Assembly: GCA_028356795.1 (NCBI GenBank)
Contig: JAOMVH010000003.1
Location: 1 to 64,000 of the forward strand
Length of the DNA: 64,000 bases
Reading direction: 5' to 3'
From: Aliiglaciecola sp.
Lineage (GTDB): Bacteria; Pseudomonadota; Gammaproteobacteria; Enterobacterales; Alteromonadaceae
Position numbers and translations under genes: made by a program. The notes under the pieces are model-generated. The model did not search any database. It was not told the origin of the DNA and saw only the letters and a list, made by a program, of their open reading frames with translations. Numbering within the stretch: the stretch's first letter is position 1; each line of letters begins with the position of its first letter. Shown here piece by piece: positions 47,216 to 57,602 of the stretch.

Positions 47216-48556
47216 ATGAGTCAATCTACAGTACTAATCGTTGAAGATGATGCCGGTTTGCGTGAAGCATTGGTCGATACATTATTATTAGGTGGATACC
47301 ATGTCTTAGAAGCAGACTGTGCTGAATCGGCCATGGTAAAACTAGGTAACTCTCAGGTTGATTTAGTGGTAAGTGATATTCAGATGGGGGCCATGAATGG
47401 CTTAACCTTATTGCGCAGTATCAAACAAAAGTTTCCTAACATGCCCGTGCTTTTAATGACGGCTTACGCAACCATTGACGATGCAGTACAAGCAATGCGC
47501 GATGGTGCCACTGATTATTTATCCAAACCCTTTAGCCCGGAAGTATTGCTTAATTTGGTTAGTCGCTACGCTCCTGCGCAGCAGGTTGAATCTAGAGACC
47601 CGATAGCGGCAGACCCCATCAGTATCAACCTATTAAATATTGCAAAGAAAGTGGCAACATCCGACGCCACTGTCATGGTACTTGGCCCTAGTGGGTCAGG
47701 AAAAGAAGTATTGGCACGTTACATTCATGATCAGTCTTCTCGTCATGAACAACCTTTTGTTGCGATCAACTGCGCGGCGATCCCTGAAAACATGCTCGAG
47801 GCCACTTTGTTTGGCTACGAAAAAGGGGCATTCACAGGAGCACTCCAAGCCTGTCCCGGTAAGTTCGAACAGGCACAAACGGGTAGTTTGTTGTTAGACG
47901 AAATTACCGAAATGGATTTGGCCTTACAAGCAAAACTATTGAGAGTATTGCAAGAAAAAGAGGTTGAGCGTTTAGGCGGGAGAAAAACAATCTCTCTTGA
48001 TGTACGCGTCATCGCCACTAGCAACCGAGATCTTAAAGAGGCTGTGGAAAGTGGCAAATTCCGTGAAGATTTGTATTACCGTCTCAACGTATTTCCACTC
48101 ATGTGGTATCCATTAGATAAGCGAGCAGGCGATATTGTACCTCTTGCAGAACACCTTATTGAACGACATTATTCCGGTAAAGACACGCTGCCAGTGCTAA
48201 CCGCCTCGGCGCGCAGCAAGTTATTACAACACCCTTGGCCTGGCAATGTGCGTGAGTTAGAAAACGTGATCCAGCGAGCATTGATATTGACCGATGGAAG
48301 TACCATTGATGCTGGCGATTTAATGATTGAAATTGAAACCGGTCATTCCAGCATAACTGATGTATCGCCCGTTGAAGTTGATGACAGTAAATTAGGTAAT
48401 GAATTGCGTCACCAAGAGCATCAGATTATTTTGGACACCTTACAGTCATGCAATGGTAGGCGTAAAGATGTCGCAGAGCGATTGGGAATCAGCCCGAGAA
48501 CCTTGCGTTATAAATTAGCCAGAATGCGAGAAGTGGGTATAGAGCTTCCTGCTTGA
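47216..48556 (+). CDS. flrC: Flagellar NtrC-type response regulator FlrC/FleR
   Basis: Receiver domain plus AAA+ GAFTGA plus Fis HTH; follows flrB. Confidence 0.95.
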   Translation: MSQSTVLIVEDDAGLREALVDTLLLGGYHVLEADCAESAMVKLGNSQVDLVVSDIQMGAMNGLTLLRSIKQKFPNMPVLLMTAYATIDDAVQAMRDGATDYLSKPFSPEVLLNLVSRYAPAQQVESRDPIAADPISINLLNIAKKVATSDATVMVLGPSGSGKEVLARYIHDQSSRHEQPFVAINCAAIPENMLEATLFGYEKGAFTGALQACPGKFEQAQTGSLLLDEITEMDLALQAKLLRVLQEKEVERLGGRKTISLDVRVIATSNRDLKEAVESGKFREDLYYRLNVFPLMWYPLDKRAGDIVPLAEHLIERHYSGKDTLPVLTASARSKLLQHPWPGNVRELENVIQRALILTDGSTIDAGDLMIEIETGHSSITDVSPVEVDDSKLGNELRHQEHQIILDTLQSCNGRRKDVAERLGISPRTLRYKLARMREVGIELPA

Positions 48557-48577
48557 TAAAACATGTTTACTACGAAC

Positions 48578-48604
48578 AAAGCCGACTTGTCGGCTTTTCT
48601 TTAT
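48578..48604 (+). terminator. Rho-independent terminator after flrC
   Basis: AAAGCCGAC-TT-GTCGGCTTT followed by T-rich TCTTTA. Confidence 0.8.
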
Positions 48605-48699
48605 TTTAACCCTCATAAAACCCTAATTTTAACCATAGCCTCCCGTGTCAATAAAATGTCGCAACTCATATATGATTGAAATATATGGGGTTTATATGT

Positions 48700-48715
48700 T
48701 GGCATTGAGATTGCT
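48700..48715 (+). promoter_or_regulatory. Sigma-54 promoter upstream of fliE operon
   Basis: TGGCATTGAGATTGCT vs consensus TGGCACGNNNNTTGCW. Confidence 0.8.
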
Positions 48716-48800
48716 TAGTATCATTAATAGTAAAATTTAAGATGATTGATGGTTGTTTTTTGACATCAATATGTCGTAGTAACAATCACGGGGACAGCAC

Positions 48801-49130
48801 ATGGAAATCAAAGCACAATCTTTGTACCAAGAGATGCAAGCGATGGCATCGGGCGCAAAACTTGACATTCCAACCGTATCACCACAGGCCGAATTCAATC
48901 CATCATCAAAAAACTTTGGTGACATGCTGGGTCAAGCGATCAATACCGTCAATGAGATGCAATTGGATTCAAAGAATAAACAAATTGCGTTTGAAATGGG
49001 CGATAAATCAATGAGTCTCGCTGATGTAATGGTCACAAAAGAGAAGTCTGGTATTGCTTTTGAAGCGACAGTGCAAGTGCGTAATAAAGTGATGGAAGCA
49101 TACAAGCAAATCATGAATATGCCAGTTTAA
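48801..49130 (+). CDS. fliE: Flagellar hook-basal body protein FliE
   Basis: FGDMLGQAINTVNEMQLDSKN...VMVTKEKSGIAFEATVQVRNKVMEAYKQIMNMPV. Confidence 0.95.
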   Translation: MEIKAQSLYQEMQAMASGAKLDIPTVSPQAEFNPSSKNFGDMLGQAINTVNEMQLDSKNKQIAFEMGDKSMSLADVMVTKEKSGIAFEATVQVRNKVMEAYKQIMNMPV

Positions 49131-49147
49131 CGGTGAGAGGATAAAAA

Positions 49148-50851
49148 GTGGCTGAGGCAACCAGTACAGAGCTCGCTCTAAGCGATAGCGACAACTTCAA
49201 CGATTCTTCCGAATTTGAACAAAAATCCGGTTTTATGGATGCGTTGGGTAGTGTCGACGTAATGCGTCAAGTGACCATAGTGGTGACATTGATTATTTGT
49301 ATCGCTATCGCCATTTTTATCATGCTTTGGGCCAAAGAGCCTGTGTATCGTCCACTTGGGCAAATGGAAACCCAAGAGCTAATCGATACGCTCGATTACC
49401 TTGACCAGAATTATCCGGACTACATCCTTGAGGGAAATGTCGTCAAGGTCTTAGAAAGTGAATACAAACAAATAAAACTGAATATGACGCGCCAAGGCTT
49501 ATCTTCCTCTTCTTCGTCAGAAGGGACTGATATCATCATGCAGGACATGGGCTTTGGAGTTAGCCAACGAGTTGAGAAAGAGCGTCTCAAACATGCAAGA
49601 GAACAACAAATTGCCCGCACAATAGAAGAAATTAATGGCGTCAAACGGGCCAAGGTTTTACTGGCGTTGCCGGTACACAACGTATTTGCCCGCAGAGAAA
49701 AAAAGGCCAGTGCTACCGTGGTGATTACGTCGGGAAGAGGCGCTACACTATCCAACGAGGAAGTGGGTGCGATAATCGATATCGTTGCTTCTGCGGTACA
49801 GAGCATGGAGCCCAACCGAGTCACAGTGACCGATAGTAATGGTCGTCTACTAAATTCAGGTTCACAAGATGCCGCATCTGCAAGAAGCCGAAAAGAATAC
49901 GAATTAGAGAAACAGCGTGAGTCTGCGTATTTAGGTAAAATTGACTCAATCTTAATTCCGGTTCTGGGCTTGGGGAATTATACTGCACAAGCCGATGTCA
50001 CAATGGATTTCACTGCTGTAGAGCAAACCCAGCGCCGTTATAATCCTGATCTGCCCGCGATTCGCAGTGAAATGTTGGTAGAAGAAAATAGTGTGGGTGG
50101 GGTTATCGCTGGGATCCCCGGAGCATTAACTAATCAGCCTCCCCTTGATTCAAATATTCCTGAAAGAGCAGGCAGCAGCAATTCAACAGCGGTGCAACCA
50201 GGGCGAAACTCCAAAGAAGAAACCCGTAATTATGAGCTCGACACCACAATAAGCCATACCAAACAGCAAACCGGCATTATTAAGAGACTCAGCGTATCTG
50301 TAGCCGTTGACTACATTAGTCAAACTGCTGAAGACGGCACCGTGACCACCTCACCAAGAGCCCAACAGGAACTCCTCAATATTCGCCGTTTATTGCAAGG
50401 TGGTATAGGCTTTGATGTAACCCGAGGTGATTCACTGGAAGTGGTGAGTATCCCATTTAGCAAAGACAATGACTTTGTTCCTGTGGTGTTGCCATATTAT
50501 AAAGAAGAGTGGTTTGCACAAACGGTCAAGGTTGGCGCTGGGGCATTGGTCATTATTGTATTGATTTTCGCCCTCGTAAGACCCTTGTTGGGCAGACTCA
50601 TTAATCCTCAGGATACCACTGAGAGTGACGACTTTGATGTTGATAGTGCCTTAGACCTAGGTGATGAAACAATCTCAATGCTGTCACAAGAATTTGACGA
50701 GGGTCAGGTTGGGTTTGCTGCCGATGGGTCGCTGATGCTACCTGATCTCCACAAAGATGAAGACGTGCTTAAGGCGGTAAGAGCCTTAGTCGCCAATGAA
50801 CCAGAGCTTTCCGCACAAGTTGTGAAAGGCTGGCTAATGCAAGATGAATAG
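49148..50851 (+). CDS. fliF: Flagellar MS-ring protein FliF
   Basis: Length and FliF family segments (ARTIEEINGVKRAKVLLALP, NYELDTTISHTKQQTGIIKRLSVSVAVDY). Confidence 0.96.
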   Translation: MAEATSTELALSDSDNFNDSSEFEQKSGFMDALGSVDVMRQVTIVVTLIICIAIAIFIMLWAKEPVYRPLGQMETQELIDTLDYLDQNYPDYILEGNVVKVLESEYKQIKLNMTRQGLSSSSSSEGTDIIMQDMGFGVSQRVEKERLKHAREQQIARTIEEINGVKRAKVLLALPVHNVFARREKKASATVVITSGRGATLSNEEVGAIIDIVASAVQSMEPNRVTVTDSNGRLLNSGSQDAASARSRKEYELEKQRESAYLGKIDSILIPVLGLGNYTAQADVTMDFTAVEQTQRRYNPDLPAIRSEMLVEENSVGGVIAGIPGALTNQPPLDSNIPERAGSSNSTAVQPGRNSKEETRNYELDTTISHTKQQTGIIKRLSVSVAVDYISQTAEDGTVTTSPRAQQELLNIRRLLQGGIGFDVTRGDSLEVVSIPFSKDNDFVPVVLPYYKEEWFAQTVKVGAGALVIIVLIFALVRPLLGRLINPQDTTESDDFDVDSALDLGDETISMLSQEFDEGQVGFAADGSLMLPDLHKDEDVLKAVRALVANEPELSAQVVKGWLMQDE

Positions 50852-50859
50852 GATCTATC

Positions 50860-51894
50860 ATGCCTGAGGAAATGATCGAAGCCCAAGATTATGATGTTGG
50901 TAAACTTGAAGGTGTCGATAAAGCCGCGATATTGTTGTTGAGTCTTTCTGAAGAAGATGCAGCACAGATCTTAAAGCACCTTGAACCCAAGCAAGTGCAA
51001 AAGTTGGGTCAGGCGATGGCTCAAATCGATGATATGACACAGACCAAAATAACCGCTGTGCATAAACACTTCATCGAAGAGATCCAAAACTACAGTACCA
51101 TTGGCTTCCAAAGCCAAGATTTTGTTAAACGGGCTTTGACCGCAGCGCTTGGTGAAGATAAAGCGGCTAACCTGATTGATCAAATCCTTATGGGAAGCGG
51201 AGCCAAGGGACTGGATTCATTGAAATGGATGGACTCCAAGCAAGTAGCTAGCATCATCCGTAACGAGCATCCGCAGATCCAAACTATTGTTATGTCTTAT
51301 CTTGAAGCGGAACAATCGGCTGAAATACTTTCTCAATTCCCTGAGAAGGTTCGTCTTGATCTGATGATGCGTGTGGCTAATCTGGAAGAAGTACAACCTG
51401 CCGCACTGCAAGAATTAAACGAGATTATGGAAAAACAATTTGCTGGTCAAGCGGGTACACAAGCGGCCAAAATGGGCGGCCTGAAATCTGCTGCTGATAT
51501 CATGAACTACCTTGATACTAATATCGAAGGGCAGTTGATGGATGCGATTCGTGAACAAGACGAAGAAATGAGTCAGCAAATTCAAGACTTGATGTTTGTG
51601 TTTGATAACCTTGCTGATGTTGATGACCGATCTATTCAAGCAATATTGCGTGAAGTTCAGCAAGATTCGCTCCTTAAAGCGATTAAAGGCGCTGATGAAG
51701 AGCTTAAGAATAAGATCACCAAAAACATGTCTAAACGTGCTGCAGAAATGTTAATTGATGACCTTGAGGCACTTGGTCCGGTTCGGATCAGTGAAGTGGA
51801 AACTGCGCAGAAAGAAATCCTCTCCGTGGCTCGTCGTTTGGCTGACTCTGGAGAGATCATGCTTGGCGGCGGTGGCGGTGAAGAGTTCTTATAG
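50860..51894 (+). CDS. fliG: Flagellar motor switch protein FliG
   Basis: GVDKAAILLLSLSEEDAAQILKHL, NEHPQIQTIVMSYLE, MFVFDNLADVDDRSIQAILREV. Confidence 0.97.
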   Translation: MPEEMIEAQDYDVGKLEGVDKAAILLLSLSEEDAAQILKHLEPKQVQKLGQAMAQIDDMTQTKITAVHKHFIEEIQNYSTIGFQSQDFVKRALTAALGEDKAANLIDQILMGSGAKGLDSLKWMDSKQVASIIRNEHPQIQTIVMSYLEAEQSAEILSQFPEKVRLDLMMRVANLEEVQPAALQELNEIMEKQFAGQAGTQAAKMGGLKSAADIMNYLDTNIEGQLMDAIREQDEEMSQQIQDLMFVFDNLADVDDRSIQAILREVQQDSLLKAIKGADEELKNKITKNMSKRAAEMLIDDLEALGPVRISEVETAQKEILSVARRLADSGEIMLGGGGGEEFL

Positions 51895-51921
51895 TGTTAA
51901 CGTCTTTGTGGGGAATCAGCC

Positions 51922-52704
51922 TTGAGTGATCATGACCTAACTGATGAGGACATTGCAGCTTGGGATTTGCCCTTTTTAGAGGATGATACACCTGCTTCAG
52001 AACATGTCACCAATGCATTTAACCGCAAAAGTAATTGGAAATACGAGCCGCCTGAGGAACAGCCTGAGGAAATCCTGCCACCTACGGCAGAAGAAATTGC
52101 AGAGATCCGGCAAGCCGCCTACCAAGAAGGCTTTGAACAAGGCAAGTTAGAAGGCAATGAAGTTGGCCATGCTGAAGGGAAACAGCAAGGTTATGACGAA
52201 GGCAAAGAGCAAGGGATTAAAGAGGGCACAGAGGAAGGATTACAAGCTGGCCAAGAAACGCTCAATGCTCAACTAGACACATTACAAAGTGTACTTGATA
52301 ACCTTCATCAGCCTACGAGCCAAGTTAATGACCAGCTTAAGGCTGAATTAGTTAAATTATCTGTTTCCCTTGCTCGAGCGGTGATTCGAAGTGAAGTAAC
52401 TTCGAACCAAGATATTGTCACCGGCGCGCTCAATGCCGGCTTGAAAACATTGCCGATAAAAGAAAATGAATATCAAATTAGTATGCATCCTGAAGATGTA
52501 GCCTTGATAAAGTCCTTGTATAACGAACAACAAATTGAAAAAAGTCATTGGGTATTTATCGACAATCCCACAATGAGTCGTGGGGGCTGTGATATTAGCA
52601 CCACCAGTAATGCGGTCGACGTCTCTATTGAGCGACGTTCTAGAGATGTGCTTGATCGCTTTTTGCTGGAGCAAGGCCTTACCGATATTGATTTAGATAG
52701 ATAG
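51922..52704 (+). CDS. fliH: Flagellar assembly protein FliH
   Basis: GxxxG-like repeats [34 protein letters not shown] start; between fliG and fliI. Confidence 0.92.
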   Translation: MSDHDLTDEDIAAWDLPFLEDDTPASEHVTNAFNRKSNWKYEPPEEQPEEILPPTAEEIAEIRQAAYQEGFEQGKLEGNEVGHAEGKQQGYDEGKEQGIKEGTEEGLQAGQETLNAQLDTLQSVLDNLHQPTSQVNDQLKAELVKLSVSLARAVIRSEVTSNQDIVTGALNAGLKTLPIKENEYQISMHPEDVALIKSLYNEQQIEKSHWVFIDNPTMSRGGCDISTTSNAVDVSIERRSRDVLDRFLLEQGLTDIDLDR

Positions 52705-52709
52705 CACCA

Positions 52710-54041
52710 ATGGATAACTTTGCCCAACAAATTCAAAACTTACAAAGTCACGTATCTGAGTCAACCACAGTGGCCTCGGGCAAATTGGTCCGAGGAATTG
52801 GATTAACCTTAGAAGCGGTAGGTTGCCAAATGCCAGTTGGCAGTCAATGTTTGGTACAAACGATTGACGGCCAAATTGAGGCAGAAGTTGTAGGCTTTGC
52901 AGAAAATATCACTTATTTGATGCCAACCGAAGCGGTAAAAGGGATTGTGCCTGGTTCACGGGTCGAACCATTAGATCGCGAACAAGGCTTGCCGGTGGGG
53001 ATGTCATTATTAGGCCGAGTGGTTGATGGCAATGGCAAACCTATTGATGGCTTAGGCGCAATTAAAGCTGAAAAACGGGTATCTTTGAACAAACCCCCGA
53101 TCAATCCATTGCTAAGAAAACCAATTGCTCAACCAATTGATGTTGGAGTCAGGGCGATTAATTCGGTCATTACCGTTGGTTTAGGGCAGCGAATGGGGTT
53201 ATTCGCAGGAAGCGGGGTAGGTAAAAGTGTGCTTATGGGCATGATGACCCGCGGAACAACTGCCGATGTAGTGGTGGTTGGTTTAGTTGGGGAGCGTGGA
53301 CGAGAAGTTAAAGAGTTTATCCAGGATATTCTGGGTGAAGAAGAGCGTAAGAAATCTGTTGTGGTTGCATCACCCGCTGATACGTCTCCATTGATGAGGT
53401 TAAAAGGGTGTGAAACAGCAGTCGCAATTGCTGAGTATTTTCGAGACAAAGGCATGAATGTGCTGCTGCTTATCGATTCGCTGACTCGATATGCTATGGC
53501 TCAGCGGGAAATAGCACTGGCTGTGGGTGAGCCGCCAGCGACTAAGGGGTATCCACCTTCCGTGTTTGCTCGATTACCTGCTTTGGTTGAACGTGCAGGC
53601 AATGGTCAAGAAGGACAAGGTTCTATTACTGCGTTTTATACGGTTTTGACGGAAGGGGATGACATGCAGGACCCCATTGCTGATGCTGCCAGAGCGATAC
53701 TCGATGGTCATATTGTTTTATCGCGTATTTTGGCTGAATCAGGGCATTACCCAGCGATAGATATTGAGGCTTCAATAAGTCGTGTTATGCCCACGGTTGT
53801 AAGTGAAGAGCACTTAAGTGCAAGCCGCAGAATCAAACAAGTCTACTCCAATTATCAACAAAACAAAGATCTCATTAACATCGGAGCATATACCAAAGGC
53901 ACTGATCCTAGAATGGATCTGGCCATCGCTGCGGAGCCCGCTATTAATGCGTTTTTGCAACAAAGCATGCAACAAGTGCTGCCCTACGATGAGAGTTTAG
54001 AAGGGATGATGGCGTTAACCAAAGGTTTAGGTAACGGATAA
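52710..54041 (+). CDS. fliI: Flagellum-specific ATP synthase FliI
   Basis: [19 protein letters not shown] Walker [37 protein letters not shown]. Confidence 0.97.
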   Translation: MDNFAQQIQNLQSHVSESTTVASGKLVRGIGLTLEAVGCQMPVGSQCLVQTIDGQIEAEVVGFAENITYLMPTEAVKGIVPGSRVEPLDREQGLPVGMSLLGRVVDGNGKPIDGLGAIKAEKRVSLNKPPINPLLRKPIAQPIDVGVRAINSVITVGLGQRMGLFAGSGVGKSVLMGMMTRGTTADVVVVGLVGERGREVKEFIQDILGEEERKKSVVVASPADTSPLMRLKGCETAVAIAEYFRDKGMNVLLLIDSLTRYAMAQREIALAVGEPPATKGYPPSVFARLPALVERAGNGQEGQGSITAFYTVLTEGDDMQDPIADAARAILDGHIVLSRILAESGHYPAIDIEASISRVMPTVVSEEHLSASRRIKQVYSNYQQNKDLINIGAYTKGTDPRMDLAIAAEPAINAFLQQSMQQVLPYDESLEGMMALTKGLGNG

Positions 54042-54487
54042 TGGCTGAGCGGCAGTTAGAGCTAGTAGCGCGCTGGGAAAGAGACAAAGAAGACAAGCTG
54101 GCGCAAAACTTCCAGATTGCCCAACAACATGCCGACATGAACAAACAGAAATTGTCTAGTCTAGAGCAATACCGCCTTGACTATTTAAAGCAAACCCAAG
54201 TGGTGGCCCATACCCCATTAAACGTCGACAAATTTAATCAACTTCATTCTTTTATAGGAAAACTAGACAAAGCTTGTGAACAGCAAACACAAGTTCTTAA
54301 TCAATCTCGAATTGTTTCTGAACAACGTAAAAATCAATGGTTAGCACAACAGCGAAAGCGCAAAGCGGTAGAAATGTTGTTGAATAAAAGACGCGCCCAG
54401 AAGCAGTTGCGAGAAAGTCGTATCGAACAACAGTTGATGGATGAATTGTCTAATCAGCGATATGTGAGAAAATTACATGTTCGTTAA
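54041..54487 (+). CDS. fliJ: Flagellar protein FliJ
   Basis: Coiled-coil 148 aa ORF directly after fliI. Confidence 0.88.
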   Translation: MAERQLELVARWERDKEDKLAQNFQIAQQHADMNKQKLSSLEQYRLDYLKQTQVVAHTPLNVDKFNQLHSFIGKLDKACEQQTQVLNQSRIVSEQRKNQWLAQQRKRKAVEMLLNKRRAQKQLRESRIEQQLMDELSNQRYVRKLHVR

Positions 54488-54514
54488 ACCCTTGAAAGAG
54501 TCTGAATCATTTTT

Positions 54515-54530
54515 GGAACATTCCTTGCTG
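54515..54530 (+). promoter_or_regulatory. Candidate sigma-54 promoter upstream of fliK operon
   Basis: TGGAACATTCCTTGCT vs TGGCACGNNNNTTGCW (GG/GC elements and spacing retained). Confidence 0.6.
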
Positions 54531-54587
54531 AGTAAAATCCATAAGTTCGATTTATCAGTCAAATCGATGTGGATATAGGATCTAAAG

Positions 54588-56948
54588 ATGCAATATATTG
54601 CCATAGACAAGCTAAAAGTTGCCGATTGGCCTACTAAGATTGGTACGCAGACTAATGATGTTGCTAATCAGCAAGTGCAATTTCAGTCTTTTTTGCGTGA
54701 TACTACGCCGAAAAACAGCAGCGATGTCAGATATAATCAACCTGTTGAGCCCAAGCGCGATGCGTTACCAGCGGCTAGCGACCCACAAACGCCGTCAAGA
54801 AAACAAAGCTCCAACGGGAGTCACGTAAATCGCGAACCTGAGCAAGGTTCAAATAATATTGACTTTGCTGATAGCAACACACCAGGTGCATTTGAGCAAC
54901 ATCAACGACCGTCAGCAAAGGCGCCTGCCGATGAGTCCCCCAGCCATCAATCTGAATCTTCGACACTGACTGATTTGTCGCAAAGCGAAGCAAAAGAGCA
55001 AGTGACTAAAGATTTGGGGCACGACGACTCTCAGCTGCATCAAAGTGAACTTCAACATGCTGAAGATGTGAGCACACAAACCCCATCCAACGATGCAATG
55101 TCCGCGAGTGATCAGGCAATAACAAGCGAAGAAAACACCGCGCTACAAGACGAGATTACCATAGAAGAAAAACAAGTTGCTGATGATACTGATAGTGTGG
55201 CAATTGCATTAACAGACGCTGATGTTTCTGAGATAGATTGGCTGACATTGGTTGAAAACGGCAAGAATACCGAACTTGAAACCCAAATCGTTGAAAATGG
55301 TATTGCTAAAATCGTTGGACAAGATGCACTAATAAAAGATGCCGAATCAACTATTATTAACAGTGATAACAGCAGTGTTGCTGAGCAACTTACTGTTCAG
55401 GTAAGTGACGTTCAACCGTCAATCATCACCGAAGAACAAGTCAAAGCGGACTTGCTAGCATTTAGCGACTTAGTGCAAAATATAAAGGTTACTAGCAACC
55501 AAAATATGGCGCAACAACACGCGATTTTGGATGAACTCTCTCAACATTTGTCGACCTTAGATAAAGGCACTTTATCAGCGGCAGAGCTAAAAGCTGAGTT
55601 ACAGGAAATATCAGAATTGTATCTATCCTTAACTCAGGCGCTAGAAGGAGAAGGTGTTGATACATCAAGCTTGCCATTGGTCAGCCCAGTTACTATCGAT
55701 GCAAGTGATATTAAGAACGTAGATGATTCGCCTTTATCTGCGAGTACCATGCCGACAATGGCCGTGGATAGTCAAAGCACTGACGAAAATAGTGATTTAA
55801 GCACGGTACCAGGTGCTTCTCAAAACCAAGAGCTTAACCCTGAGATTACATTGTTGCAGGCCATGGTTTCTGAAGAAACTGCTGTTGTTGAAGGCGTAAA
55901 TAGTGAAGAGACTGGGCAACTGGCTCAACCATCGCTCATTTCATCTGAAGAAAAGGTGATTACTCACAGCCCAATGTCTAACGTTGTTGAGCAAGCAAAT
56001 GTGCCTGACACAGCCATCGAGCCACTGATGCTAGATAATGCGCCTGCGGATATCAAACAACTATTGGAGTTACCGGCACAAAAACTCGACGCCGTAATAG
56101 ACAATATTGCTCAAAGACTCGTGTCGCAAGTAGAAAAAAATAGCGGGAATGCTCAACTTTCCGGTATTGAAAAAGCGTTATCGACAACCGAAATCAACCA
56201 AGTCAAAACTGATTTTGTCAATGCGCTAAAAGCAGGGTTGGAAGAAATCAAAGGGCAATTACAGCAAGGTCATCAACCGGCAATAGATTTAACCGCGTTA
56301 GTGGCTGAAAGTATGGCGAAAGTGACTCAAACCGTGATTGCACCGGACGCTATCTCGCAAACGATAAGCCGTTTTAATCAAACTTTAGAAGTGGCGAGTT
56401 TATTAAACTCTCGTACTGAAGCATCACAAATTGTCGCCAGCCTAGATAAAGTTAACGCTAAGGAAAGCTATTCTCAGGCACAAGTGTTACAAAATAAACA
56501 GGGACAGCAACTCGCTCAATTCGATAAGGCGGTGAATATAACCCGCAACGAAGGTCTTCAGCAAATGGCTGAAAAAGTGCGTTGGATGGTTAACCAGCAA
56601 AACTTGCAAGCAGAGATTCGGCTTGACCCACCCGATCTTGGCGCAATGAAAGTACGCATTAATATGGCAGGTGATGCGGCATCAGTAAGTATTGTTGTGC
56701 AATCACAGCAAGCTCGTGACGTGCTAGAGCAGGCTACGCCTCGTCTTAAAGAGCTGCTAGAGCAACAAGGTATTGAGCTGGGGCAATCTTCGGTGCAACA
56801 AGAATCAAAAGAAACGGGCCAGCAGCATCAAGGTCAATTTAGCAATCGTAGTAGTGGAGAGCAAAATACGCTTCAACAAGAAGAACAAGCAGTGATAGAG
56901 CAACCGATTTATAATGGTCGGGTTGGTGGCATCGACTACTTTGTTTAA
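54588..56948 (+). CDS. fliK: Flagellar hook-length control protein FliK
   Basis: C-term AEIRLDPPDLGAMKVRINMAGDAASVSIVVQSQQARDVLEQATPRLKELLEQQGI. Confidence 0.92.
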   Translation: MQYIAIDKLKVADWPTKIGTQTNDVANQQVQFQSFLRDTTPKNSSDVRYNQPVEPKRDALPAASDPQTPSRKQSSNGSHVNREPEQGSNNIDFADSNTPGAFEQHQRPSAKAPADESPSHQSESSTLTDLSQSEAKEQVTKDLGHDDSQLHQSELQHAEDVSTQTPSNDAMSASDQAITSEENTALQDEITIEEKQVADDTDSVAIALTDADVSEIDWLTLVENGKNTELETQIVENGIAKIVGQDALIKDAESTIINSDNSSVAEQLTVQVSDVQPSIITEEQVKADLLAFSDLVQNIKVTSNQNMAQQHAILDELSQHLSTLDKGTLSAAELKAELQEISELYLSLTQALEGEGVDTSSLPLVSPVTIDASDIKNVDDSPLSASTMPTMAVDSQSTDENSDLSTVPGASQNQELNPEITLLQAMVSEETAVVEGVNSEETGQLAQPSLISSEEKVITHSPMSNVVEQANVPDTAIEPLMLDNAPADIKQLLELPAQKLDAVIDNIAQRLVSQVEKNSGNAQLSGIEKALSTTEINQVKTDFVNALKAGLEEIKGQLQQGHQPAIDLTALVAESMAKVTQTVIAPDAISQTISRFNQTLEVASLLNSRTEASQIVASLDKVNAKESYSQAQVLQNKQGQQLAQFDKAVNITRNEGLQQMAEKVRWMVNQQNLQAEIRLDPPDLGAMKVRINMAGDAASVSIVVQSQQARDVLEQATPRLKELLEQQGIELGQSSVQQESKETGQQHQGQFSNRSSGEQNTLQQEEQAVIEQPIYNGRVGGIDYFV

Positions 56949-57040
56949 ACCATTAATCTGACTTTTAATCAAAACAAACATTGCGATTTGAAATGACTGA
57001 CAGATAATAACCTAATACAAACTACTTTTTAGAGAAGGTT

Positions 57041-57562
57041 ATGGCAGAAGAAGAACTACAAATGGAAGAGGGCGGCAAAGGCAAGATGGTCATCATCATC
57101 GTGGTTGCCGTGTTAATCATCGGTGGCGGTGCTGCAGCCTACTTTTTGTTAGGTGGGTCAGATGAACCGCAAATGGAAGAAACGATGGAAGCGGCCCCAG
57201 GTGGCGAAACCAGTGCACCTGTGATGACCAATACCAACAAAGGCACCGCATTATATGTGGCTATGCCCAGGCCTTTCGTTTTTAATGTGCCTGGCCAAGG
57301 TCGAGACCGTTTGGCACAAATTAAAGTGCAATTGATGGTTAGAGGCACGGATAACGAAGAGTTAGCAAAAATGCACATACCCTTAATTGAAGGGACACTA
57401 CTGAAGGTGTTTAGTAGTGCAAATGCAGATGATTTAGTCACTGAAGCGGGCAAAGTTTCATTGCGAGATCAATCAGCACGAGAAGTGCAAAAAGTATTAA
57501 GTGAAACCGTAGGTAACGAAATCGTAGAACAAGTATTGTTCACTGGCTTCGTAATGCAATAA
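57041..57562 (+). CDS. fliL: Flagellar basal body-associated protein FliL
   Basis: Single N-term TM helix; RPFVFNVPGQGRDRLAQIKVQLMVR; before fliM. Confidence 0.92.
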   Translation: MAEEELQMEEGGKGKMVIIIVVAVLIIGGGAAAYFLLGGSDEPQMEETMEAAPGGETSAPVMTNTNKGTALYVAMPRPFVFNVPGQGRDRLAQIKVQLMVRGTDNEELAKMHIPLIEGTLLKVFSSANADDLVTEAGKVSLRDQSAREVQKVLSETVGNEIVEQVLFTGFVMQ

Positions 57563-57602
57563 AACCCATGGCCGACATTAGCAAAAATAGCGAGTATACC
57601 TT

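Noticed and set aside
52120-52260. Glycine-rich repeat in fliH as a novel repeat
   Set aside because: GxxxG-type repeats are a known property of FliH proteins.
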